From contig DHVZ01000023.1 in NCBI GenBank assembly GCA_002412925.1, forward strand, positions 1-48,435: a DNA stretch of 48,435 nt, written 5' to 3'. Source of the stretch: Anaerolineales bacterium UBA5195. GTDB lineage: Bacteria; Chloroflexota; Anaerolineae; Anaerolineales; Villigracilaceae. Below are positions 8,705 through 15,572 of the stretch, piece after piece. The notes under the pieces are model-generated. The model ran no database searches. It saw only the letters and a list, made by a program, of their open reading frames with translations, and had not been told where the DNA came from. The translations under genes were made by a program, and so were the position numbers. Within the stretch, counting starts at the first letter, position 1. Each line of letters begins with the position of its first letter.

Positions 8705-8883
8705 CCCAACCTCCCCTCAAACGCGGACTTGAGCACCGACTGCCTCAACCGCCCCGCCCGCGCCACGGACGCCACCACCACGGACTCGATACCATCCCCA
8801 TAGGGGGAGAAGATGCCGTTGTCTCGCAGGATGCTACAATAACTCCAGACACACTCGATGATGGTGGATGATCTATTATTCAT
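8701..8883 (-). pseudogene. In-frame hsdM-head / hsdS-tail minigene (deletion scar)
   Basis: This 60-codon open frame begins MNNRSSTIIECVWSYCSILR, which matches the start of HsdM (SSTIVQRVWNYC...LRDDG). After residue 30 or so it changes abruptly to the HsdS C-terminus (ESVVVASVARAGRLRQ, then SVLKSAFEGRLG). The junction falls at the PYGD/GIES boundary, near 8790. The simplest reading is a single in-frame deletion that removed the rest of hsdM and most of hsdS from a second type I operon. The HsdM head differs from the intact hsdM at 3888-5390, so it is a distinct paralogue. The frame is intact and its stop overlaps the next gene's start, so it may still be translated. Confidence 0.85.
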
Positions 8884-8930
8884 GTTTTCAAATCAAGGTT
8901 AGTTGAACATATTCCTAAGATACAGTCTTC

Positions 8931-11900
8931 TCATTGACGAAATAAACAGTTGGTATCACCGATAATTATCACATCTAAATCCTGTAATTCATTTTCTTGC
9001 ACTGGATTATTATTAACAAAAGTGCCATTTGCCGAATTCAAATCCTTAATAAACCAACTTCGACCTCTTAATTCCAAAACCGAATGATATCTCGACACCT
9101 TTTCTGTGTTAAGAATTACATCATTGTCGGCGCTCCGGCCCACAGATAATCTACTTCTTCCTACAAGAGAATAAACTGCTTCCTTGTTATTTTCTTTATC
9201 TTCTACAATCAAGCATGTACCAACTTCAGTTATATTTCTTGCACGTTCGATAAAATCAGCAGAATACTCATTCTTTGGGGAACTAGTACTAGGATAGTAA
9301 CTCGCTAGTATTGGTTGCGACATTTGATTAGGCAAAACATCATCCTTGGACTCAAACTTTTCCATAGTTTGTTCATCCTCACGAATTAGCTCTTTTTCTA
9401 TCTCGCCCGTAACACCCTGCACCAAGGTTGTTAGATCAACTGGGTGATAAGACGGTAATGCTTCTACTAAATCGATAATTGTTGAGAAGCGATCAGAAGG
9501 TTTTTTTTCCAAACACTTTAGGATAATATTTTCCATTCTAAAGGGAATATTTGGATTTATTCTTGTTGGGGGTATGGGCGGGGTGTTAGCAATTGATAAT
9601 ATTAATTGCATAGGGGTATCCTTATCAGGATAAGGTAGTGAACCCGTAAACAATTGATAAAGAATCACACCTATAGAATAAATATCGGCGCGGCCATCTA
9701 CAGAATTCCCCATAGCTTGTTCAGGGGACATATACATTGGCGTACCAATAATCTGTCCTTCTCCTGTGATATCCGATGTGTCTGATTCGTCCATGATCTT
9801 CTTCGCAATTCCTAAGTCAATTAAGACGATGCGTCCCCAACGATCAAGCAGAATGTTACTTGGCTTAAGGTCTAGCCGGATAATTCCCAAATTGTGTAGA
9901 TAAGAAACCGCACTTAGAATCGGGGTCATTATTGTCAAAGATGATTGGAGATCAAAAATTTTTCTTAAGCTCATCACTCTTTTTAACTCAACGCCATCAA
10001 TATATTCTAAGACTAGAAAAGCTTTCTCATCTAATTGTCCATAATCATAAAACTTGACAATATTTGGATGTCTTAATTGATTAAGAATTTTCCCCTCCCG
10101 CATGAATCTAATCAACAACTTCTCATTCACTAATCTGAGAATTTTTATTGCAACAAATCTCTGAAAATTGGGATCCCACGCCCTGAAAACTTCAGACATT
10201 CCCCCCTGTCCAATTAATTCATGCAATTGATATTGGGAGAAATCTGCAACCTCGTTCTTGAGTTTAACACTACCAAACTCATCATCAAAATTTATTGTTG
10301 AATTCCCAAGCTCTAATAAGCGTCTTCTAGGAATTTTATATTCTTTCTCAGGCACAGAATTTGATTGTTGTATCAAAACTCGGTCAGCCTGATATTCAAT
10401 AAGTTCCAAATACTCATAAGTTAGTAAATTATCCAACAATAAGTTAATTAAGTTTTCTGTATAGTCATCAGTCAGTGCAATTTTTGAACTCAATTTTCTT
10501 GCGGCAACAATTGCATCTCGTTGTGTGAATATTCTATCCCCTTGCCGAAAAACCCAATCAAGCAAGTAATAAACACCCAATCTACGCTTATCTTGGGTTT
10601 CTCCTTGATTCTCTTCGCTGGGATTCCCAAAAATATCTTTATTCCCTGCTTCCAAAGCATCTTGTAAACCAGAATAGAACTTAAACCGGCGAATATCTGC
10701 CTTTGAAAATGCCAAAAATGGATTAATTCCATCCCATTTAACATGTTGATTAAATGTTCTTATTATTCTTCTCGGCACACCCCTGCCCCTGAATGTAATA
10801 TATTTGATAAAGGGTCGATATGCTTCTTGACTCCGCTGGTTTATTGACCCTGTTCTGGTTTCAAGCATGATAAGACTCTTGCAAATATCATCAATATCTG
10901 ACCACATTGCAGGCAAATATTTATTGTATGCAAAAACACTTTCATAGACGCTATCCCCTTTGCCAACATCCTCCAGCCATCTTTCATGTAAATCTTTTCC
11001 TGCTATAAAGATAAAGGTAATACCTGATGCTGAAAATAAATTTTTAAGTGTGTTTAGTATCTCGTCAATTATTGGCTGCCCCTCTTTTGTTTTGTACTCA
11101 TCTAACTTATCTAATTCATCAAATATGAATATGATCTTCAGTTGGACTTTTGTACTAGTTGCCTCTTTCGTTCGACTTAGGAAATTTTTTATATGATTTT
11201 GCCTCTTGGTATACCCTCTTCTTAGCTTTCTGGATAAGGAAATTAGATCATATTCGGCAGATTTGTCATCATAGGCGAGAAAAGAGAAATCCATATCTTC
11301 TGTTCGCGTTTTCTTAGACAATGCTGAAAATTTAGGAATGAAGCCCATAATTTGGTTTGCAAAAGACAAATCGCTAATCCCCATTTGGCTTTCGGTCGCT
11401 AATCCTAATTTACGAGTGAAATTAGCTGAAGTTCTCTGATAGGCCAAGAGCAATTCTTCCTGTTGGGTTTTATCTAAATAGTTAAAAATCCCCTTTTCAC
11501 TTAATCGGAAATAGAGACTTCGTATAATATAATGCATAAGTTCGCCCGCGGTAACAGGTCGGGCTAAGTTTAAGTGGATATCTAAAACATCCATCTCTCC
11601 AATTTTGTTTTGCAACCAGGGAAGATTTTGTTTGATTTCATGAATGACTCGGTTTACAAAAGATGTTTTACCAACACCTCTATATCCGGTAATAAGAAAT
11701 GCCCCCCCATCTGATAACAAAATTCTTTGGATCATTTCACGTAACTCTTTGTCTCTCCCTACAAATCTTGATTCTAAAATTTTATTACTGGTTGCTTCGG
11801 TTTCGTCGAACGAGATCGGTTCATGCAAAAATCTAAAATATGGTTGCAAGGGAATTCTGTAGAGATCATCTCTAAAATCATTTGAAAATAAATATGGTGC

Positions 11901-13253
11901 CTGTGACTGATTGTTCCCAGATTCGGTTGGGTAATTTATTGATCTAATTCGATCCAAAATACCCATAGATATCTTTATTACCATAATAAACAAAAATACA
12001 ATTAAGCCCGAAACTACTCCTTGTATTAGGTGCAAGATCGGATCAATTCTTATACTCCAAACAAAAACTATTAAAGATTGAAATAAGATGGCTAGACTTA
12101 ATTTTCCCCAATCATGTTTCTTCAGTATATTAAGCTTGTTGCTAATTCGAAAGCTCAAATAATAATTAAATAACCACCAGGGGGAAGTGATGATCATAGT
12201 TGTAATGCCAAATGAAACCATATCGCTCAGAGAATTATGGCCAGTAAACCTTAATAGCTGTATTGTGCCAAAACCTAACGTAAACCAGATTACTGAAGGG
12301 AGAAAACAAAAGACAAGAGGAATGAAAATGATCCAGACGACTCGTTCGAGAGATGGAAAGTTGAGATAATCATTAGATTTTGGCCATACAAAAGCGAGAG
12401 CAACAACTGTTAGTAGATAGCCCGCCAAAGACCAAATCAATGATATCTCAGAAATTGCCAGACTCGAATTAATTATGATATTGATGCAAATACTGAGACC
12501 CATTACGGCAATAAGTATTGTTATTGCTGGTGTTTTCAACCATTTCTTTGTTTTTTTCCATTTATCCCAAAAGCCTACAACAAATTTCAATTCAGACTTT
12601 ACGATATTCCACGCTAAGCCTAGCTTGAATAATATTTTTAGTATTTTGATAGCCCAAAAAATTAGCAACCCAAATAAAAAACCTAAAATAGGGTAAGCAT
12701 GGAGGTGCTTATCAGATAGCAAATAAACCAAAATAAAAACGGAAGTTGAAAAAAATAGTAATGTCCAAGTAACAACAGTAACTGGCCCAGCTTCCTTATC
12801 ATCAATAACATTTGTTACAGCCGCAAATATAATTGCGATTGTAAAAGAAGGAAAAGCCCACACAGATAGATATGCTAATGCAACATATCCATACCTGATA
12901 CTAGTATCAAAAATTCGATATTGTTCATAACCATACATAAACCAATTGGCATATTTATCAAGAAGCCAGACAAATCCTCCTAGTATTATCTCAACAAATA
13001 GTATCGTTGCAAAAAAAACCAAAAAAGGAGTGAGTATCAATTGAAATATTTTTGACTGTGGTTTTTCAAATCCAGGGATAGCTAATGCAATAATTTCCGC
13101 ACAAATTAAGGTTGCTATCAAACCAAAATAAACAGGTTGCTGAGTAATAGAAAACTGAATGTTTAAGTTGGCAGCAGATGCATAACTACCAAGCAGTAAA
13201 CCTAGTGACACAGCAGATATGAATTGAACTAAGCTCCAATTTTTTATTTTCAT
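8931..13253 (-). CDS. Membrane / P-loop NTPase / Ser-Thr kinase / FHA fusion protein
   Basis: This is a 1440-residue multidomain protein. Residues 1 to about 440 contain roughly ten hydrophobic helices. A P-loop NTPase follows, with Walker A GYRGVGKT at 523-530 and a Walker B-like IFIFDELDKLDEY near 706-716. A eukaryotic-type kinase domain spans about 1010-1270: glycine loop GQGGMSEVF, VAIK lysine near 1036, catalytic loop RLDLKPSN near 1127, a DLG motif in place of DFG, and GTPMYMSPEQ near 1170. An FHA domain closes the protein (VGRSADND near 1371, SANGTFVNN), which would bind phosphothreonine, perhaps its own. The usual HRD is RLD here. A GGAGAAACT leader precedes the ATG, 11 bases after hsdS. 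The gene is visibly AT-richer than hsdS and hsdR, suggesting a different origin. It may be a signalling or abortive-infection kinase. Confidence 0.9.
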   Translation of the reverse strand: MKIKNWSLVQFISAVSLGLLLGSYASAANLNIQFSITQQPVYFGLIATLICAEIIALAIPGFEKPQSKIFQLILTPFLVFFATILFVEIILGGFVWLLDKYANWFMYGYEQYRIFDTSIRYGYVALAYLSVWAFPSFTIAIIFAAVTNVIDDKEAGPVTVVTWTLLFFSTSVFILVYLLSDKHLHAYPILGFLFGLLIFWAIKILKILFKLGLAWNIVKSELKFVVGFWDKWKKTKKWLKTPAITILIAVMGLSICINIIINSSLAISEISLIWSLAGYLLTVVALAFVWPKSNDYLNFPSLERVVWIIFIPLVFCFLPSVIWFTLGFGTIQLLRFTGHNSLSDMVSFGITTMIITSPWWLFNYYLSFRISNKLNILKKHDWGKLSLAILFQSLIVFVWSIRIDPILHLIQGVVSGLIVFLFIMVIKISMGILDRIRSINYPTESGNNQSQAPYLFSNDFRDDLYRIPLQPYFRFLHEPISFDETEATSNKILESRFVGRDKELREMIQRILLSDGGAFLITGYRGVGKTSFVNRVIHEIKQNLPWLQNKIGEMDVLDIHLNLARPVTAGELMHYIIRSLYFRLSEKGIFNYLDKTQQEELLLAYQRTSANFTRKLGLATESQMGISDLSFANQIMGFIPKFSALSKKTRTEDMDFSFLAYDDKSAEYDLISLSRKLRRGYTKRQNHIKNFLSRTKEATSTKVQLKIIFIFDELDKLDEYKTKEGQPIIDEILNTLKNLFSASGITFIFIAGKDLHERWLEDVGKGDSVYESVFAYNKYLPAMWSDIDDICKSLIMLETRTGSINQRSQEAYRPFIKYITFRGRGVPRRIIRTFNQHVKWDGINPFLAFSKADIRRFKFYSGLQDALEAGNKDIFGNPSEENQGETQDKRRLGVYYLLDWVFRQGDRIFTQRDAIVAARKLSSKIALTDDYTENLINLLLDNLLTYEYLELIEYQADRVLIQQSNSVPEKEYKIPRRRLLELGNSTINFDDEFGSVKLKNEVADFSQYQLHELIGQGGMSEVFRAWDPNFQRFVAIKILRLVNEKLLIRFMREGKILNQLRHPNIVKFYDYGQLDEKAFLVLEYIDGVELKRVMSLRKIFDLQSSLTIMTPILSAVSYLHNLGIIRLDLKPSNILLDRWGRIVLIDLGIAKKIMDESDTSDITGEGQIIGTPMYMSPEQAMGNSVDGRADIYSIGVILYQLFTGSLPYPDKDTPMQLILSIANTPPIPPTRINPNIPFRMENIILKCLEKKPSDRFSTIIDLVEALPSYHPVDLTTLVQGVTGEIEKELIREDEQTMEKFESKDDVLPNQMSQPILASYYPSTSSPKNEYSADFIERARNITEVGTCLIVEDKENNKEAVYSLVGRSRLSVGRSADNDVILNTEKVSRYHSVLELRGRSWFIKDLNSANGTFVNNNPVQENELQDLDVIIIGDTNCLFRQ

Positions 13254-13264
13254 AGTTTCTCCAA

Positions 13265-14542
13265 TTAATATTTTCCCTCAAACGCGGACTTAAGCACCGA
13301 CTGCCTCAGCCGCCCCGCCCGCGCCACGGACGCCGCCACCACGGACTCGACCTCCTGTGCCACCGACAGCCGCCGCTCCACCTCCGCCACAATCCGCCGC
13401 TGTTCGGCCAGCGGGGGCAGGGGAACTTTCAGATTGGCGACTTTTGATAAACTCAAAGTATAAAGACCAGATGTTGAACTGGCGACGCGTGTTATTTGTT
13501 CTCTGCCACCATCTGAAAGCAACCAATAAAGCACATATTCAGCAACTTCTTTTGGCTCAAAGCGGACTTTAATAATGTGGTTTTGGTGCAAGCAAGGTGA
13601 AATGCTGCCATTCCAAAGTGCCACACGTCCAATTTGGTCTGCACTTCCATTGCCTTCAACTACCAGCAAATCCCCATCTTTCAATAACGTTCGCTGAATT
13701 TCGTTTTCTTCAATGCCAATTTCAGAAATTTTATCCAGCCGAAGTTCATTGGCATAAACATTCGCAACTCTGAGATATGGCAGTTTCTTTGGCAGAATAT
13801 CACGTTTACTATTCTTTGTAAGACCACCGCTTATTTCCCCAATTTCGCCAACCGTAGTCCAGCGCCATCCATCTGGCAGTTCGCCGTCATTCTCAATTCT
13901 GCCTTCATCATTCAACAATCTGCCTTCACATGCCGCCTTCAGCACGGACGCTTTGTACCGTTTCAGCCCCGCCCGCACGCGCTTGAGCGCCGCCGCGCCC
14001 GCCTCCAACTGCGTAAACAGTTCTTCGATTTTGGCGACAATCCGCTCCTGTTCGGGCAGTGGGGGAACCGGCAATCCAACTTTCTCTAAATTTTTTCTCG
14101 AAATTCTTTTGCGCGTGGAACCACTTTGTAAACTTTCGACATCTGCTCGAAATTGTGGCGAATTTATTGCGTGCATTAGCCAACGATGGCTAACTTGATT
14201 AGTTCTGATCACACATACATCAACAACAGTTACAGCCTTTTTTGAATCACCAGGGAAAATACATGCTCGCCCTAATGGATCAGGCATGCGAGCAACTAAT
14301 AAGTCTCCCTTTTCCAAAAAAGTACAACCCAATTCAATGGCCTTTTCATACGTCAAAAATCGGTCAGAACGGTTGCGATAAGAGCCATCACCTATATCAG
14401 CAAGTTGAATCAAACGAACATCACCATTAGGGTCTTGGTCTTTGCTCTCAACCCAATCACCATCAACGAATAGATTACCATCACCAAGAACGGTTTCTAA
14501 AGGTTGAAATGTCCATCCATCCGGCAAATTACCAATTCCCAT
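13265..14542 (-). CDS. hsdS: Type I restriction-modification specificity subunit
   Basis: HsdS recognises the bipartite DNA target and holds HsdM and HsdR. The 425-residue protein has the normal two-half layout. Target recognition domain 1 covers residues 1-160 and ends in LEKVGLPVPPLPEQERIV, followed by a helical spacer to about 215. Domain 2 covers about 222-370 and ends in KVPLPPLAEQRRIV, followed by a second spacer to the C-terminus (LRQSVLKSAFEGKY). The start is supported by GGAG eight bases before the ATG. It is the first gene after the terminator at 14784-14820, yet I see no clear promoter between them. The next gene begins 11 bases after its stop. Its last 75 or so bases recur twice downstream, at 8711-8790 and 7505-7582. 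Confidence 0.95.
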   Translation of the reverse strand: MGIGNLPDGWTFQPLETVLGDGNLFVDGDWVESKDQDPNGDVRLIQLADIGDGSYRNRSDRFLTYEKAIELGCTFLEKGDLLVARMPDPLGRACIFPGDSKKAVTVVDVCVIRTNQVSHRWLMHAINSPQFRADVESLQSGSTRKRISRKNLEKVGLPVPPLPEQERIVAKIEELFTQLEAGAAALKRVRAGLKRYKASVLKAACEGRLLNDEGRIENDGELPDGWRWTTVGEIGEISGGLTKNSKRDILPKKLPYLRVANVYANELRLDKISEIGIEENEIQRTLLKDGDLLVVEGNGSADQIGRVALWNGSISPCLHQNHIIKVRFEPKEVAEYVLYWLLSDGGREQITRVASSTSGLYTLSLSKVANLKVPLPPLAEQRRIVAEVERRLSVAQEVESVVAASVARAGRLRQSVLKSAFEGKY

Positions 14543-14560
14543 TTACCATTCTCCATAAAA

Positions 14561-14630
14561 GTACGGGCGCAGCGGCGCTGCGCCCCGACAGGGGATCACG
14601 CATCCATATCGCGCCGCTGCGCCCCGACGG
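14561..14630. repeat. Short palindromic repeat element upstream of hsdS
   Basis: The element contains a hairpin with perfect nine-base arms GGGCGCAGC (14565-14573) and GCTGCGCCC (14577-14585). The 13-base GCTGCGCCCCGAC is repeated directly at 14577-14589 and 14616-14628. It lies between the hsdR relic and the hsdS ribosome binding site. It resembles dispersed GC-rich palindromes of the kind also seen inside hsdR at 18025-18086. The hairpin stops before the GGAG, so it need not block hsdS translation. A regulatory role is not shown. Confidence 0.65.
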
Positions 14631-14783
14631 TCATTCACCCAAACCAGCGTTTAATTCATCCAGCAGCCTCGGCAGGGCCTCGCCAAATAATTTACGTGCC
14701 GCAAACTGCCCGCCCTTGTTGTAAAACTCGCCCACCGACAAATCTTCGGGGCGCACGGCCAGGTTCACGCCGATGTGTTCGGC
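14631..14783 (-). pseudogene. Relic of an hsdR 3' end
   Basis: The last 153 bases of hsdR (15573-15725) recur here at high identity. The relic encodes EHIGVNLAVRPEDLSVGEFY and ends in LLDELNAGLGE plus a TGA at 14633-14631. Only a few residues differ from the intact HsdR C-terminus (for example Arg for Leu before KLFGEA). No upstream HsdR sequence is present. The homology stops exactly at the T-run of the intrinsic terminator, so the toxin gene and its terminator appear to have been placed into, or next to, an hsdR-hsdS junction. Confidence 0.9.
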
Positions 14784-14820
14784 AAAAAAGGCTTCCGAAG
14801 CCGGGTTGACTTCGGAAGCC
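14784..14820 (-). terminator. Rho-independent terminator after the toxin gene
   Basis: On the minus strand a perfect 11-base stem, GGCTTCCGAAG (14820-14810) and CTTCGGAAGCC (14800-14790), with a nine-base loop, is followed directly by six T residues (14789-14784). It lies 17 bases after the VapC-like stop. It should end transcripts that come from hsdR and the toxin-antitoxin pair, so hsdS and the genes after it need another promoter or read-through. Confidence 0.85.
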
Positions 14821-14836
14821 TGCTGCGTCTGCTCTT

Positions 14837-15250
14837 TTAGCCCAGTTGCGCCACAAACTCCGCCGGGGTCAGGGCTTTCACCGGCGATTTTTCGTAATCT
14901 TTGACATCCCGTGTAATAATAAAATCCAGTTCTTCGGCCTGTGCGCTGGCAATCTGGACAGCGTCTTCGAAATCTTTCGTCTCCAATTGCAAAGCGGCCC
15001 GTAAAACCTCCCGGTTGACCGGGCTGATTTCAAAGGTATCCATCAAATCGTTCATCATCCGCAGGGCTTGTTTGCGCTGGACTTCTTTTCGCGCAACATA
15101 AAAGACATTCACAGGGGTGATTGCGCACAAATAACCTGTGAAACGCTCGTCCTCATGCGCTTGCCAAATTGCGGCGGCTTGTTCGCCAAACGGCTCGCGC
15201 GCAAACAGGGCATCCAGGATGATATTGGTATCCAGCAGGGCGCGTATCAT
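14837..15250 (-). CDS. PIN-domain toxin, VapC-like ribonuclease
   Basis: This 137-residue PIN-domain protein would cut RNA using acidic residues that bind divalent metal. Visible candidates are Asp7 in LLDTNIILD, Asp93/Asp96 in KDFEDAVQIAS and Asp115 in FIITRDVKDY. Length and motif order fit the VapC-like toxins of type II toxin-antitoxin modules. Its start overlaps the antitoxin stop by four bases (15250-15247), a common arrangement that links toxin synthesis to antitoxin synthesis. A terminator follows. The position between hsdR and hsdS suggests a stabilising module inserted into the restriction locus, which is an inference. Confidence 0.9.
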   Translation of the reverse strand: MIRALLDTNIILDALFAREPFGEQAAAIWQAHEDERFTGYLCAITPVNVFYVARKEVQRKQALRMMNDLMDTFEISPVNREVLRAALQLETKDFEDAVQIASAQAEELDFIITRDVKDYEKSPVKALTPAEFVAQLG

Positions 15251-15477
15251 TTGTATTTCTCTGCCAGGTAATTGGTGTAGTCCTGCTTGAGTTCATCATC
15301 CGTCGGAATGCGCCCATCTTTGGGGCGCAAAGCGCCATATAAAGATTTCAGCGTATGTTTGCGCTTGGCCTTCGGGGCTTCCTGGGTCAGAGAATCCGCC
15401 AGCACACGCAACAGCGCCAGTTTTTCGGCTTGCGACATGCGTTTTACTTTGCTGACAACTTCCGTATAAACAGTCAT
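15247..15477 (-). CDS. Antitoxin of the PIN-domain toxin
   Basis: The 76-residue protein starts MTVYTEVVSKVKRMSQAEKL and has a helical N-terminal half (SQAEKLALLRVLADSL), a basic linker and an acidic, Tyr-rich end (DELKQDYTNYLAEKYK). The C-terminus would bind and block the toxin. I chose the ATG at 15477 because GGAG lies seven bases before it; a GTG six codons upstream contains that ribosome binding site and is a poorer choice. I do not recognise a specific DNA-binding family. The assignment rests on size, composition and the four-base overlap with the PIN gene. Confidence 0.82.
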   Translation of the reverse strand: MTVYTEVVSKVKRMSQAEKLALLRVLADSLTQEAPKAKRKHTLKSLYGALRPKDGRIPTDDELKQDYTNYLAEKYK

Positions 15478-15495
15478 ACCGTTACTCCTTTCCAC

Positions 15496-15572
15496 TTTCT
15501 ATTTTACCGCTAACTGGCCACTGCGAAGTCCCCGAAGGGGGTCACTGCTTACTGATCACTGATCACTGTTCA
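15496..15572. repeat. Short intergenic repeats between hsdR and the antitoxin gene
   Basis: This gap holds a small GC hairpin (CCCC at 15530-15533, GGGG at 15537-15540) and a tandem of the seven-base unit ACTGATC (15551-15568, about two and a half copies). No promoter or T-rich terminator is clear. It is probably a dispersed repeat fragment. Confidence 0.5.

Noticed and set aside
7505..13351. Direct repeats as attachment sites of an integrated element
   Set aside because: The repeats encode the HsdS C-terminus and no integrase is present. Homologous recombination between gene ends explains them better than site-specific integration.
14561..14585. Hairpin before hsdS as a transcription terminator
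   Set aside because: The stem is followed on the minus strand by GTACTTTT rather than a direct T-run, and it sits just before the hsdS ribosome binding site. A dispersed palindromic repeat is more likely.
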